Assembly: GCA_020630805.1 (NCBI GenBank)
Contig: JAHDIM010000005.1
Span: 6,329-54,535, forward strand
DNA length: 48,207 nt
Direction: 5' to 3'
Origin: Anaerolineales bacterium
Lineage (GTDB): Bacteria; Chloroflexota; Anaerolineae; Anaerolineales; UBA6668
Part shown: positions 1 through 11,172 of the stretch, in pieces
Layout of the letters: the number at the start of each line of letters is the position of its first letter
Position numbering within the stretch: the stretch's first letter is position 1
Made by a program: the position numbers and the translations under genes
Notes under the pieces: model-generated
Databases searched by the model: none
Told to the model about the DNA's origin: nothing
What the model saw: the letters and a program-made list of their open reading frames with translations, nothing else

Positions 1-51
1 CGCAAGCTGTTCAAGCAATTTACAGACTTGATGGCCGCCAACAAAAGCTAA
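1..51 (+). CDS. C-terminal fragment of a CDS truncated by the window edge (…RKLFKQFTDLMAANKS*)
   Basis: Open frame from base 1 to TAA at 49-51, followed directly by a terminator-like hairpin. Confidence 0.5.
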   Translation, partial: RKLFKQFTDLMAANKS

Positions 52-61
52 GTCGATTTAC

Positions 62-90
62 AAAGCGTCTTTCTTCAAGAAAGGCGCTTT
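62..90 (+). terminator. Hairpin terminator (AAAGCGTCTTTC-ttcaa-GAAAGGCGCTTT)
   Basis: 12-bp stem with one G·U pair, just after the stop at 51. Confidence 0.6.
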
Positions 91-125
91 GTCGTTAAGC
101 CACCAATGTCGATACAATTCCCTAT

Positions 126-797
126 ATGCGATATTGGCCTTTACTTCTGTTTGCGTTTCTAATTGCCTCCTGTAGTCAGACGCAAACCTCACCTGTGTCT
201 CCAACCGAAGCGCCTGCACCTTACCCAGCAGCAGCCACCGTTTTCAAAGTTAGTCCCAGTCAGTCCAACGCCAATTACATCATTACTGAAACATTCTTGG
301 AAAATGCAAGTGAGCTGTTGCGGTCGAATCCGAGATATGGCGAGATTACGACGATTGGCGCCACCCGCGCGATCAAAGGGGAGATCGCCATCGACTTTAC
401 ACAGGTTGAACCAACCTTAGTCGGCGGACAAATTACTGTCGATTTGACGATGCTGCGCACAAGTAAAGCGGAGCGTGATGAAATTCTGAAGGTCAACTGG
501 CTTGAATCCGTGCGATATCCAACGGCAACGTTCGATCTTCATGAGGCGACCAACGTGACCCGCACGGGCGAACAGCTCAATTTTGACTTAGTTGGGGACT
601 TGACCATTCACGGCGTGACGCAGCCTGTGAGCTTTGCGACAACTGCGACTGTTTCAGACACCATCGTTAGTGGCGAAGCATCCACCACTTTACTCATGAC
701 TGACTTTGATGTTGATCCACCCAAAGTGCCAAAGATCGTAGAAGTGGCTGATGCGTTTGAGATCAAGATCAAGCTTGTGGCCAATGCTACAGAATAG
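126..797 (+). CDS. YceI-family lipoprotein
   Basis: Lipobox-like N-terminus (FLIASC) and YceI-type core (VDLTMLRTSKAERDEILKVNWLESVRYPTATFDL…GDLTIHGVTQPVSF). Confidence 0.9.
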   Translation: MRYWPLLLFAFLIASCSQTQTSPVSPTEAPAPYPAAATVFKVSPSQSNANYIITETFLENASELLRSNPRYGEITTIGATRAIKGEIAIDFTQVEPTLVGGQITVDLTMLRTSKAERDEILKVNWLESVRYPTATFDLHEATNVTRTGEQLNFDLVGDLTIHGVTQPVSFATTATVSDTIVSGEASTTLLMTDFDVDPPKVPKIVEVADAFEIKIKLVANATE

Positions 798-1554
798 TCG
801 CTAATCGTTTACGACCGCGGACTAAGACAAACGCAATCAGCAGCGCACAAAGCAAGAGCGTCATCGTGCCAATGGGCGCAATATCGCCGTTCCGCACCCA
901 AATGCCGCTAAATGCCCAGACCAGCACCGCCACAAAAGCCGGCGACCAATAGCGAATCTGCACCGTAATTGCGATGAGACTTGCAATCGTCATCAACGCC
1001 ACTGTCCAGACTGGCTCTGAAATGCCAAACCCTGACCAGCTCATTTGCTTCAAGGCAATTGCAATATTCGCAATAAGCGCCACGCTCAACCAAGCTGGGT
1101 AAATTGAAAACGGCAAATGACAGAAGATGAAGTCTAGCTCCGAGACCTTGTGACGCCCTACGCCTAGTCGCATAAAGACTGTCAGTACCAGTGCCAACAT
1201 TATTGCCAAAATAAGCGCCGACCACCATAGATAGAGCAAATGCCATGTCACCAACCAGACACCGCCAATGACATTGACAATGGTCAGCGGCCAACCAATC
1301 GCCCGGTGAATAGGTCGCGCACTTTGTCCCGGCACAAGTTGATACACCGCATAGCCAATCAGCAGCATGTAAATAATGCCCCAAATAGAGAACACGTAAA
1401 ACTCTGGCGTGAACAGTGTGGGGAACATAAACGCAATCTCGCCTTGCGTGACGCCGCCAAGCCGCACTGCGCCCGTCCACCAGTTCATAAACAGGAAAAA
1501 GCCCATCGTGGTGGGCACAGCAAATTGTCTAATTCGATCTTTGGGGGTTGGCAT
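787..1554 (-). CDS. TspO/MBR-like multi-pass membrane protein
   Basis: Several TM segments; 'TPEFYVFSIWGIIYMLL' and Trp-rich 'PVWTVALM…WSPAFVAVLVWAFSGIW' resemble TspO relatives. Confidence 0.65.
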   Translation of the reverse strand: MPTPKDRIRQFAVPTTMGFFLFMNWWTGAVRLGGVTQGEIAFMFPTLFTPEFYVFSIWGIIYMLLIGYAVYQLVPGQSARPIHRAIGWPLTIVNVIGGVWLVTWHLLYLWWSALILAIMLALVLTVFMRLGVGRHKVSELDFIFCHLPFSIYPAWLSVALIANIAIALKQMSWSGFGISEPVWTVALMTIASLIAITVQIRYWSPAFVAVLVWAFSGIWVRNGDIAPIGTMTLLLCALLIAFVLVRGRKRLATIL

Positions 1555-1598
1555 ATCTAATTGTATGCCTGCAACTGGAGAATTGCCTGTGACGCGGG

Positions 1599-3026
1599 TT
1601 ACGCGAGCATCGGGATACTGTCTGCTTCTGATACCGACTGGGTATGCGGTAAGAAGATGCAGAACGTTGTCCCAACACCTTCTTCGCTATCTAGCATAAG
1701 TAAGGCCTTGTGTTCTTCCAAGATACTTAGGATTGCTGCCATTCCAAGTCCGCGACCTTCCTTGGCCTTTGTGGAGAAAAACGGATCAAAGATTTTGCGT
1801 TGCGTTTCTAATGACATCCCACAGCCGTCGTCACTGACGCGCAGGACTGCATAGTCTCCGGGCACCCAACGTTCGTTACCATGGGTAAAATTTGGCTCGT
1901 CAATGTCAGAATAGGATACGAAGTCAGACATGACATAGACCTTACCTCCGCCATCAATTGCTTCAGACGCATTGATAACCAAGTTCATGATCACCTGCTG
2001 TAATTGCGCCGGATTGGCTTGTACGCGCAAAGGCGGGGCATCTTCCAAGTCATGCACCAAGCTCACGTTACTTGGGATCAGCAGCCGCAGTGCTTCGCAG
2101 GTTTGATGTGCAAATGACGTGAGCTCAACTTCAGACACGTTCGATTCAAGCTCGCCGGTATACACCAAAAGCTGATTGATGAGACTAATCGTGTTCAGCA
2201 GCGTGTCGTTGGCCTTCATGCTATGCCGAAACGCGCGATGGTCTTCATCTAAATGACGCAGCGACAATTCAATTTGCATGCGTGCCGCTGCCACCAAGTT
2301 GCGGAAATCGTGGGCAATAGAACTGGCTGAGACACCAACCGTTTGCAAGCGCTGCGCGGCACGCAGGGCCTGCTCTGTACGTAAACGTTCGTCATTCACA
2401 AGGGTCACTTCCAACGCCTTGATCATCAGTTGGTCATCTAGCTTTTGATTCAATTTTTTCAGTTCAACCGCTTGTTGTTGCAACTGTCGTCGATCATCTT
2501 CACGCAGTCGGCTGGCGTACCAAACTAGACCACACACAGACAGAATCACGCCAACTGGGCGCAGAAAGCCTTGTTCAATCATGATCGGCTGCGACAAAAT
2601 CAGCGCCAACATCAAAATGGTGACAACGCCGGTCAAAATTGCGAAACGCCTATTCGACAGGGTAATCCCAGCGAAGACAAGCAAAGGCAGGAGCCAGTAC
2701 AGCGTTCCGCTGAACAGACGGTCCGTTTGAAATTGATCAAAAATGGCAAGACCAATGTATCCAAGGAACCCGATGACAGCCACAAACACACTAATCTCAA
2801 AGCCTTTCGTTCGGCTCAACCAATACGCGGTAAACATCGTCAGCGTAAACGCCCAGCCTGACAAATATGTAATGGAGGTCAGCGGATAAACCGTGATGAG
2901 CACAAGTGAGTTAACCAACGCAAGACAAGCCATGATGAGTAGCAGGCTTGTCGTAAGGCGATATTGAAGTCGAGTTTCAAATACCGCTAGCTGACGCTTG
3001 GGAGCAATGAGGTTTAAGTTGCGCAT
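1599..3026 (-). CDS. Membrane sensor histidine kinase
   Basis: N-terminal TM helices, H-box 'SSIAHDFRNLVAAARMQ', N box 'QVIMNLVINASEAI', G boxes 'DDGCGM' and 'GRGLGMAA'. Confidence 0.95.
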   Translation of the reverse strand: MRNLNLIAPKRQLAVFETRLQYRLTTSLLLIMACLALVNSLVLITVYPLTSITYLSGWAFTLTMFTAYWLSRTKGFEISVFVAVIGFLGYIGLAIFDQFQTDRLFSGTLYWLLPLLVFAGITLSNRRFAILTGVVTILMLALILSQPIMIEQGFLRPVGVILSVCGLVWYASRLREDDRRQLQQQAVELKKLNQKLDDQLMIKALEVTLVNDERLRTEQALRAAQRLQTVGVSASSIAHDFRNLVAAARMQIELSLRHLDEDHRAFRHSMKANDTLLNTISLINQLLVYTGELESNVSEVELTSFAHQTCEALRLLIPSNVSLVHDLEDAPPLRVQANPAQLQQVIMNLVINASEAIDGGGKVYVMSDFVSYSDIDEPNFTHGNERWVPGDYAVLRVSDDGCGMSLETQRKIFDPFFSTKAKEGRGLGMAAILSILEEHKALLMLDSEEGVGTTFCIFLPHTQSVSEADSIPMLA

Positions 3027-3256
3027 CTAAATACGTCCACAACCGCTTCATTCCGATGTTGTAGACGTATTTAAAGTATATGGCTTTCTATTGGAGTTTG
3101 GGATGAAGGTTTGCTTGGGAACTAAAAACTAATTCTATGAAGTTCACGCCAGATTTTAGACAAATTTTTCTTCAGACTACGCTATCTGAAGTTAATCACT
3201 AATCTATAGTCCCGCCTATTAAGTAGACAGCTGCCTAGTTCTTAATATCTGTCAGG

Positions 3257-4816
3257 TCAAAACATTGGCAGGAACGCCAAGTTTGGTTCAGTGCTTGTGA
3301 ATGGATTATTGAAGCGGCCTAAGTTCGGGAAGATCTCTTCCATGGCATTACTTTCAACGCCAAACCAGCGCGCTAGCACGGCTGAATATTGGTCCACCGC
3401 CGTCGATGGGATCCAGCGTCCACGTGTCGTGTGGGCATCAATTGAGCCTTCTTGATCGCCAACTTTGAGTGAGGGGTAATAGCCATATAGCTGACCACCA
3501 ATGACGGGGCCACCAGCCACCACCATGTGACTGCCCCACGCATGGTCCGTCCCATCTTCAGCATTAGGGCCATTGGCCGTGAACGTGCGGCTGAAGTCTG
3601 ACGCTGTGAATGCAACGGTTTTATCCCAGTCCCCCACATCAATCATGGCACTGCGGAAGGCAGCGAGGGATTTAGACAACTCATCCATCAAATCTGCATG
3701 AGCGGCCAAGTGATTCTTGTGAATATCGTAGCCGCCGACGCTGACAAAGAAAACTTGTCGACGATTGCCAAGGAATGAGCGTCCGGCAATTAGACGCGCT
3801 ACCATTTTCATTTGGCGCGCAAGGTTTGTATCAATCGCCGCAAAGTGACTATCAAAATCGACGCCGCTGTTATCGGCTTGGATCAGCGCGTCACCAATGG
3901 CGTCTTCAACATTACGCGCGCTGACAATTTTGTTAGCATACGCGTCTTCCATGAGATTAGCATGCGTCAACTTCACCAAGCTTTCCATAGCTTTTAAACG
4001 ATGCCCTTGCTCATTGGTTTTGTAGACAGGGTCATGAAACGTTGAGTCGCCGGAATAAGCAGCGCTATAGCTTGTCCCAAAGCCTTTGATGGGTGTCACA
4101 CCGCTAGTGCCAACAGAAAATGCAGATGTTTCGTTGCTAATTCCACGTTGGAAAGCATTGATGCCATTCATTGACATTGACATCGAAACCCGTGAGGCAT
4201 CACTGTTGTAAGCACCGTGTAACAAGTCTGCAATCCGCCCGCCCCAGCCGGTTTCAAACGGTTGGTCTGGAATTGACGTTTGCCACTGCATGACTTGGTC
4301 AGAGTGCGAATAGAGAGAGGGCGGCAAGACTACACGTCCATCCACCAAGTCTTGCCGACTTTCAATTGGAAATGCCAGTGAGCCAACGTTACAGACCAGC
4401 GCCAAATCACCTGAGTTGAACATCGTTGCGAGTTCAGGGGCGCTGGGATGTAGCCCCATTGAGTGTACAGACCCACCGTGGAATTTGTTGAATGCTGTAC
4501 CAGAATTCGCCAGATTCAACGAATGCATACCTTCAGACAATGCCAGTTGCCCCCGACCCGCTTCATAATCGGCGCGTAGGTCGCTACTTGCGGAGGACCC
4601 CATAGGCACCAGCAAATTGTTCGAGTCATTCCCACCAGACAAAAAGATACAAATCAGAGCTTTGTAATCGTTTAGATCTTGCTGTGCTAACGCCGCCGAC
4701 GCCAGCCGTAATGGCGCAAGCTGATTGACCATAGTCGTGAGACCTAAGCCAACGCCAGCGCACGCAGCTTGGCGTAGAAATTCACGGCGGGAAAACGTTT
4801 TGCTAGAGTTCGTCAT
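3257..4816 (-). CDS. DUF1501 family protein with Tat-like signal
   Basis: 'SRREFLRQAACAGVGLGL' twin-arginine signal; 'ALICIFLSGGNDSNNLLVP'; 'DHAWGSHMVVAGGPVIGGQLYG'. Confidence 0.95.
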   Translation of the reverse strand: MTNSSKTFSRREFLRQAACAGVGLGLTTMVNQLAPLRLASAALAQQDLNDYKALICIFLSGGNDSNNLLVPMGSSASSDLRADYEAGRGQLALSEGMHSLNLANSGTAFNKFHGGSVHSMGLHPSAPELATMFNSGDLALVCNVGSLAFPIESRQDLVDGRVVLPPSLYSHSDQVMQWQTSIPDQPFETGWGGRIADLLHGAYNSDASRVSMSMSMNGINAFQRGISNETSAFSVGTSGVTPIKGFGTSYSAAYSGDSTFHDPVYKTNEQGHRLKAMESLVKLTHANLMEDAYANKIVSARNVEDAIGDALIQADNSGVDFDSHFAAIDTNLARQMKMVARLIAGRSFLGNRRQVFFVSVGGYDIHKNHLAAHADLMDELSKSLAAFRSAMIDVGDWDKTVAFTASDFSRTFTANGPNAEDGTDHAWGSHMVVAGGPVIGGQLYGYYPSLKVGDQEGSIDAHTTRGRWIPSTAVDQYSAVLARWFGVESNAMEEIFPNLGRFNNPFTSTEPNLAFLPMF

Positions 4817-4822
4817 TGTAAA

Positions 4823-7750
4823 TTAGTGTTGCATGATGCACTGTGGTGCAGTGCTAAGTAATAAAACAGCTTCACGGACCCGACGATCACGAGCCGTTGC
4901 GGCAGCTTCGTCTGAGCCGCCATCGCGCCAGAAGTGCGCGTCATAGACGCCCGTAATCACAATCTCACGAGGATCTGTGAGCGTGTCACCAGTTGCATTT
5001 GCAGCCAGATAGCCACCACATAGATAGAGATCCAAAGCATCTACCAGTGCAGCTGAGGCGTTGCGGATGGCGTTGGGGTCATCAAATGTTTCATCTACCG
5101 ATGTGAATAAATTGTCATCATTGGTATCTAATGCTGCGGTATAAATGTCGTGGAATGGCGAGGTGACCGGGAAGACCACCTTCGCAACTTCACCATTGTG
5201 TTGCGGGCGCTGCCCCCAAATCCCGCTCCAAAGCGCAAGATTCTGATACGTGTTGTAGGTATTGATGACGTTGTTTTCAGTGGCAATCTGCATTTCGGGC
5301 GTGACCAAACCAGCTTCCGAAACAGCGCCAGCCGGTACGTAGTCTGGTGAGAACCAATTGAAAACACTTGGCGCATACAACGGGGACTGCCGCAACCCAT
5401 CGCCATACAGCATGGAATTTTGCGAAATATAAATAATGCTGGTGTTCGCTTCATACAGCGCATTTTGTTCAACTGGAAGTCCAAAAGAGTTGAGCGTAAT
5501 TAGTTGAAAATCGTTATGCAAGGTAGACGTCGCATTGATCGTGCGTAACGCGCCAGCTAAGCGCACCAGCGGTTCTGACAAACGCCCTTGGCTAACGCGG
5601 TTCAGGTGATCTAAATTGCGCGCCTCTGGATCCAGCAAAATCGCTTTGAGCACTTCACCTAAGTCACCATTTGTATTGGTAAAGACTTGCGAAACGCGGT
5701 AGATATACCCTGGCGACGGGTTCGATGTCACTAAGCGTTGGATCAAGCGGTAGCTAATAAAGGGCGCCGTATTTGCGTGTGTCGCCAACATCGCCATGGC
5801 CTGATCAAGGTCTTGTTCGCCCGTTTGTCCAGCCGGGAAGGTCTGGCCAAGAATCGTCTTTTGTAAATTGTCGTGATACCGCTGATACCCACCTTGTGTC
5901 GGGTCTAAGCCATTGTCTTCAAACATCTTCATCGATTGCATGAAGTGGGGGTGGTAATACGCTTGGTTGTCTCTAGAGTAGCCACCAAAGTTGAAATTGG
6001 TGTTCTCAATGGTGGAATCGGTGACGCCATTGTCAGGCGTGGTGACCGCATAGCCCCAGCCGGTAAAGACGCGCGCCAGTTCGGTAATGTCGGTTTGGTC
6101 ATAGGTTTGCGTTGGCAGACCTTCTGAACTGAGCTTAATGGAGCCATCTGGGTGCAATTGCACGAGACCAATTGAAAACAACTGCATGACTTCGCGCGCA
6201 TAGTTTTCATCCGGTGACGAGATGACGTTCCCGTCACCATCGACACGTTCCATACTGTTGCGCAAATGTGACAAGTAATTCCCCATTGCCGGATGTGTGG
6301 AAACATCGGTCAAAAGAGTCTGATAGTCAGTAAATGCATGCCCTTTGAGCATGTCGTAATAGCTACCAATCATCCACGGATTTGCACGTAACGCATTGTC
6401 ACCCTGCGAAATGACAAGAATTTCACTTAGGGCAAAGGCCATGCGCTCACGGAGTTGGGCCTTGCTATACACAGCGCCGGTATACCAAGCAGGTTCAAAC
6501 CCAGACACTCTAGCGCCCCAGTTGATGTTGGTGCCGTTTGTCTCGGCATACATGCGCATTTGCGCCAATGAAAAGTCTGCCGCAGAAGGCGCTTCTAACA
6601 GCATTTGTTCATCTAACCATTCGGTATATGCCGCAATACGATCCCCACCATGATTGGCAACGCGGGTTTGCATGTCTGCTACCGTCGCCGGTGTGGGGCC
6701 AAAGGTTGCTTGCGTCAAGAAGCGCGCAATGTCGCGTTCTAATTCAGCACCAGTCAAAGATGCAATCGGGTCTGGGTCTGGCGGCACTTGCATCGCAATG
6801 CCCCCTTCAACCGGCGCAAACGTCCCGCGGATCTCACCGCCGTTATAGTCTGCACTGTGCACATTGATATACAAGTGCCCACCGATTAGCGCGTCTAACG
6901 TGTCTTGATTGGTGACTAAGTGGTGCGCCGCTTCAATATCCCACCGATCTCCATTAATCTGACCCATGCCCACACTGTAGACAATTGGGCCACTGAGTGG
7001 CGTTCCAACGTGAATATGCGCTGCGGTTTGTTCTGAAGTGAGGTTGCTATATTCCATGTCAAGCATGGCATAGCTATTGTCATTTGAAAGGCGCAGGGCG
7101 GCTAATCCGTTAGCGTTTGTGTCGGCATCCCCTTCAGCATGCATTTGTGCAAATAACAACAAGCTGTCTTGGGTAATGCCGGGCGCATCGTCAAGAATCT
7201 TCATCTCAACACTACGGTTCGTTGGATTGATTTGATAATCCGAATGCTCAACAAGTGCAAAGTTGAGTTCTTCAGGCACTTCAAGCGTGTCGTCCGGAAC
7301 AGGAACAATCTCAATGTCTTGCGCCCACTGTCCAACGCCAAATTCAATAAAACTATCGATGACGGTGCCGTCTGTTTTTCGCAGAATATAGTCTGTTCCA
7401 GACGCAGAACTGAGCGCAGCGTTGTCTGACCCTGTTGTCGCAACTTCAAGGATGATTGCGCCGAGTCCACCTGTGCGCGAGACCCGCAAAGAGATGGGTT
7501 GATTGGTCGCCTCAATCGCATTGTGGTCATCTGAGATCACGCGAATTGAGAAGACGCTGTCATTTGCGAGTGTTGGTCCGGTGGGTTTGAACACCACTGG
7601 CAAATACACCTCAGTAGACACTAATAGATTGCTAGTTGCACCATATTCAAACGGAATTTGAAATGTGAATCCTAGCAACACACCAATGAGGCCAAGCGTG
7701 CGAAGCCAGTTATTGCGAAACCAATCAGCGAGTTCTTTTCGTAAAACCAA
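4823..7750 (-). CDS. DUF1800 family protein with N-terminal Calx-beta-like and CHRD domains
   Basis: DUF1800 core (RFLTQATFGPT…REVMQLFSIGLVQL…ARVFTGW…SPSVFNWFSPDY-like); CHRD signature 'AAHIHVGTPLSGPIV…GGHLYINVHSADYNGGEIRGTF'. Confidence 0.92.
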   Translation of the reverse strand: MVLRKELADWFRNNWLRTLGLIGVLLGFTFQIPFEYGATSNLLVSTEVYLPVVFKPTGPTLANDSVFSIRVISDDHNAIEATNQPISLRVSRTGGLGAIILEVATTGSDNAALSSASGTDYILRKTDGTVIDSFIEFGVGQWAQDIEIVPVPDDTLEVPEELNFALVEHSDYQINPTNRSVEMKILDDAPGITQDSLLLFAQMHAEGDADTNANGLAALRLSNDNSYAMLDMEYSNLTSEQTAAHIHVGTPLSGPIVYSVGMGQINGDRWDIEAAHHLVTNQDTLDALIGGHLYINVHSADYNGGEIRGTFAPVEGGIAMQVPPDPDPIASLTGAELERDIARFLTQATFGPTPATVADMQTRVANHGGDRIAAYTEWLDEQMLLEAPSAADFSLAQMRMYAETNGTNINWGARVSGFEPAWYTGAVYSKAQLRERMAFALSEILVISQGDNALRANPWMIGSYYDMLKGHAFTDYQTLLTDVSTHPAMGNYLSHLRNSMERVDGDGNVISSPDENYAREVMQLFSIGLVQLHPDGSIKLSSEGLPTQTYDQTDITELARVFTGWGYAVTTPDNGVTDSTIENTNFNFGGYSRDNQAYYHPHFMQSMKMFEDNGLDPTQGGYQRYHDNLQKTILGQTFPAGQTGEQDLDQAMAMLATHANTAPFISYRLIQRLVTSNPSPGYIYRVSQVFTNTNGDLGEVLKAILLDPEARNLDHLNRVSQGRLSEPLVRLAGALRTINATSTLHNDFQLITLNSFGLPVEQNALYEANTSIIYISQNSMLYGDGLRQSPLYAPSVFNWFSPDYVPAGAVSEAGLVTPEMQIATENNVINTYNTYQNLALWSGIWGQRPQHNGEVAKVVFPVTSPFHDIYTAALDTNDDNLFTSVDETFDDPNAIRNASAALVDALDLYLCGGYLAANATGDTLTDPREIVITGVYDAHFWRDGGSDEAAATARDRRVREAVLLLSTAPQCIMQH

Positions 7751-7800
7751 AACTTAGTACCGTCTATCGTCTAAATAAAGTGCCTTTGTCCTCAATAGTT

Positions 7801-7850
7801 AGTCTAGAATGTCACGCAGATTAGATTGTTTAGAGTCAATTGAGGTTTGT
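7801..7850 (-). promoter_or_regulatory. Conserved putative promoter/operator upstream of the DUF1800 gene
   Basis: AGATTGTTTAGAGTC(A)ATTGAG is nearly identical (21/22) to the motif at 20890-20940. Confidence 0.5.
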
Positions 7851-7937
7851 TGAGAAAAAATATTATTTCGACGTAACTGTGACCTTGGTTGATTTGCAGC
7901 AGGAATAACATTAGTAAGGTACTAAATCTGGGGAAAT

Positions 7938-7974
7938 AAAAAGCCCGTGCTTGAAAATTCAAACACGGGCTTTT
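7938..7974 (-). terminator. Hairpin terminator downstream of the 7998-11168 gene
   Basis: AAAAGCCCGTG…CACGGGCTTTT stem; T-rich on the minus strand. Confidence 0.85.
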
Positions 7975-7997
7975 GCACGTTTATATGTTAGCAACGG

Positions 7998-10900
7998 TTA
8001 GCGCTGCTTTGTAACAGAGGACACTGCGCCACCGAACATCATGAAGACCCCCACGACGCCAACAATTAGAGCCGCTATTCCAGCAATGATGAACATCATT
8101 GGGTTGAAGAACCCTGTTTCTGGGAGAGCATCTGGAATAATTTGCACGCCCGCCACATTACTGCGAATTTCAGTCGTGGTATCTGCACTGGCCACAAGCG
8201 CAAAGCTGTCAATTGCAACACCGGCAGTTGCGGTTTCATTGACCTTCACCGTGACGCGAATTTCAATCGTCTGCGCAACACCCAGCGTGTCCAGTTCGGC
8301 CACAATTTCACGGGTCGCGCTGTCATAGCTGACCTTGCCCTTTTCGCTAAACCCACCGATGTAGTCCAGCTGTGGGGAGAGTTCTGAACGCACCACGACA
8401 TCATCTGCCGGTTCATTGCCTTGGTTAGAAAGCGAGATGGTGTAGACCAAGTCACTCCCAACTCTGCCAATTGCGGCATTACTGCGGACATCTACTAAGA
8501 GCTGTGGTGCAGTCGCTGGTGTTGGCGTTGGCACTGGGGTTGCCGTGTTTGGTGCTTCTAAGTTTGCCGTGACAACGGTATTGTCATTGATGACATTGTT
8601 AGTTTGCGCAACGGCAACGGGAGTAGACGTAGCCGCACTTGTCGTTTGATTACTCACCTGCGTTGGCGTTGCAGTGTTGGTAGCGACACCGGCTTGTGGC
8701 GTAAAGGTCGCTGTTGCGGTGTTCGTTGCCGTCGCCCCAACTGGCGGCGTAAACGTTGGCGTTGCCGTATTCGTTGCAGTTGCGCCCGCTTGCGGGGTAA
8801 ATGTAGGCGTTGCCGTATTGGTCGCTGTTGGGTTGCTACCTGCTTGCGGCGTAAACGTTGGCGTTGCTGTATTCGTTGCAGTTGGTGTTGCTGTTGGATT
8901 ATCGCCGGTGCTCACACCAATCCCTAATGGATCATAAATGATGCCATCAGCCGCAGTGTCATCGCCGAACATCCCGTCTTGCAGGGTGAAGGTCACGGTG
9001 ACAACCGTTTTGCCATCAATTTCGATAGTGTCAAATTCAGCGTCGTATTCGTACCAGTCGGTCACTGGGCCGTTTGGCTCTGTTGGCCCAAACTTCCGCA
9101 ATACAAGCCCTTCCGGATCGCTAACGTCGTGCAAGATGAGGGTCACTTCACTTTCGCCACCAGTTTCTCCACAGCCAAGGCGGTAGTCAATGAGACCAAA
9201 TGGATAGTCGTAGTCTTCATCGTCACGGACGACTTCGTCTTCGCGCAGCGTATTGTCTACGACGAGATCTTCACACGTCCCTTCAAATTCAACGGTGACA
9301 TATTCTTCATCGTCTTCAGCCGTGGTCAACGACGCAACATTATTTTGCAACGCATCTGGTGTACCATCGTTATTGCCATCACCGTCATTGGGAGCATTGA
9401 CTTCAACAATGGTGTCAACACCGTTACCGTCATCATCTGAGTCTAGATAGTCAGGCGTCCCGTCCTTGTCGGTGTCTTGCGCGTCAGAAGGATCACCGTC
9501 TCCGTTCGGGTCTGGGTTTTCCAATGCGGTATCTAGACCATCGTCTTCGTCATCGGCGTCGGCCCAGTCTGGGATACCGTCTTTGTCTGTATCGCGACAA
9601 GCATTTTCCCCTTCTGGACATTCTGCTTCGAATGACAACCCGTCTGTGTCAACTTGGAATGTAGGTATTGGTTCAGGTGTTTCCGTCGGTGGCACATCGG
9701 TCGCAGTTGGCGCTGGTGTTTCTGTCGGAGGCACATCTGTTGCGGTTGGTTCAGGCGTTTCCGTCGCCGGAACTTCTGTCGCAGTTGGCTCCGGTGTTTC
9801 CGTCGGTGGTACGTCCGTTGCCGTTGGTTCTACTGTATTTGTCGCCGTTGGCTCTACATTTGATTCAGCAATTGGTGGTGCGTCAGACACCGGCGATTCG
9901 ACCGGTTCATCAGTCGGCACAACAGTTGCTGGGGTTTCGGTCGGTGGCACAACAGTTGGTTCTTCAGTTGGTGGCACATCCGTTGCTGTTGGTTCAGGCG
10001 TTTCCGTCGGTGGCACGTCGGTAGCCGTTGGTTCTGGCGTTTCCGTTGGTGGCGCATCGGTTGGAGCTGGCTCTGGCGTTTCCGTTGGAGTGACTGGATT
10101 TGGATCAATCACAGTAAAGGAAGCAACATCATCTGGGATAACCACGTCAGTCGCTAAGGTGCCATTGGTTTCTAGCTTGAGTTGCAAGTCATAGACACCA
10201 GCCTCCAGCGCCGCAAATTCCGCAAACATATCTTCATTGAAAACTGCACTCGGATAATCGCCTTCAGCAAACGTTGCGAGGTAGTCCCCATTCATATAGA
10301 GCTTGAGGATTTCATCATCGCCAAACTCAAAATTCTGATCTAAGTTGAAGAAAAAGAATGCAAATGGAATGTCGTTTCCAATTTCAAACTCACGTCCGTC
10401 ATGTGGACGTGTGAGGCGCACATAAGGTCCATAGCCAGGGTTATGGTTCAGTTCAGACCATGTCTGAACTGAGAACATCGGCAGTGGTTCATCAGTCGTA
10501 GGATCCACCGTCCCTGCTTGCGCTGCGCGGTAAGGGGTTTCTACCCGACTAATCGATTCGTCATCTTTTACTTTCTTATAATCGACTTCAAGCACTGTGC
10601 CCTTGTTCGCTTCAAGTGCATAGTTAGCAAAATAGGGAACGTCTGACACGTCTGTATCCCAAAACAGAAAGTCGACCATGACGTCTTTAAATTGCGCTTC
10701 ATCGAACACGTTTGGATAGTGCGTGTAAAGGGCAACTGTCACATCTTTTTTGGGAATATCTGAGTCCCAGTAAAACACGAGCACATCACCCGGCGCAAAA
10801 TCTTCATATGGGGGATTAGGGTCGTCCCCATAAAATGTCTTGATTTTTTCACACTGAATTTGCACACACAAATAGTAGTCGCCAAAATTCTCATCTTGCG

Positions 10901-11168
10901 TGATACCAAGGTTTACCAACTCAATCCAGTCTTGGTCATTGGCAGAGCCATCACCATTGAAATACACCTCATTGATATAAATTTCAGTTGCTGGAGGTTG
11001 GGTGTTCTCTGCTGAGTCGCCAAATGCGAAAGTCAGAGACACATTACTTGCATTAAGCAACAAAGCCAACAGGGATGCGATCCCAATTAGTAACAAGCGC
11101 TTTGCAGCTGCTGGTGAAGTAACAATACGTGCCATAAAATTTCCTATACGATCCAAGTTTTTCTCCAC
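7998..11168 (-). CDS. LPxTG-type surface protein, paralog P1 (lamin-tail-like, TP-rich repeats, two TSP3/EF-hand-like units, DUF11-like)
   Basis: N-terminal signal, '[26 protein letters not shown]', '[15 protein letters not shown]', C-terminal '[42 protein letters not shown]'. Real start is probably ATG at 11135 (RBS AGGAAA), not GTG at 11168. Confidence 0.9.
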   Translation of the reverse strand: MEKNLDRIGNFMARIVTSPAAAKRLLLIGIASLLALLLNASNVSLTFAFGDSAENTQPPATEIYINEVYFNGDGSANDQDWIELVNLGITQDENFGDYYLCVQIQCEKIKTFYGDDPNPPYEDFAPGDVLVFYWDSDIPKKDVTVALYTHYPNVFDEAQFKDVMVDFLFWDTDVSDVPYFANYALEANKGTVLEVDYKKVKDDESISRVETPYRAAQAGTVDPTTDEPLPMFSVQTWSELNHNPGYGPYVRLTRPHDGREFEIGNDIPFAFFFFNLDQNFEFGDDEILKLYMNGDYLATFAEGDYPSAVFNEDMFAEFAALEAGVYDLQLKLETNGTLATDVVIPDDVASFTVIDPNPVTPTETPEPAPTDAPPTETPEPTATDVPPTETPEPTATDVPPTEEPTVVPPTETPATVVPTDEPVESPVSDAPPIAESNVEPTATNTVEPTATDVPPTETPEPTATEVPATETPEPTATDVPPTETPAPTATDVPPTETPEPIPTFQVDTDGLSFEAECPEGENACRDTDKDGIPDWADADDEDDGLDTALENPDPNGDGDPSDAQDTDKDGTPDYLDSDDDGNGVDTIVEVNAPNDGDGNNDGTPDALQNNVASLTTAEDDEEYVTVEFEGTCEDLVVDNTLREDEVVRDDEDYDYPFGLIDYRLGCGETGGESEVTLILHDVSDPEGLVLRKFGPTEPNGPVTDWYEYDAEFDTIEIDGKTVVTVTFTLQDGMFGDDTAADGIIYDPLGIGVSTGDNPTATPTATNTATPTFTPQAGSNPTATNTATPTFTPQAGATATNTATPTFTPPVGATATNTATATFTPQAGVATNTATPTQVSNQTTSAATSTPVAVAQTNNVINDNTVVTANLEAPNTATPVPTPTPATAPQLLVDVRSNAAIGRVGSDLVYTISLSNQGNEPADDVVVRSELSPQLDYIGGFSEKGKVSYDSATREIVAELDTLGVAQTIEIRVTVKVNETATAGVAIDSFALVASADTTTEIRSNVAGVQIIPDALPETGFFNPMMFIIAGIAALIVGVVGVFMMFGGAVSSVTKQR

Positions 11169-11172
11169 TCTT

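Noticed and set aside
908-1480. 190-aa minus-strand ORF
   Set aside because: Shadow frame of the TspO-like gene with Cys/Trp/His-rich non-protein-like composition.
9466-10194. 242-aa plus-strand ORF ([15 protein letters not shown]…[15 protein letters not shown]…)
   Set aside because: Antisense of the P1 Thr/Pro-rich repeats; Gly/Val/Ser periodicity is the mirror of TPTETP-type codons. Same for 8604-8927, 12229-12882, 16923-17483 and 22825-23292.
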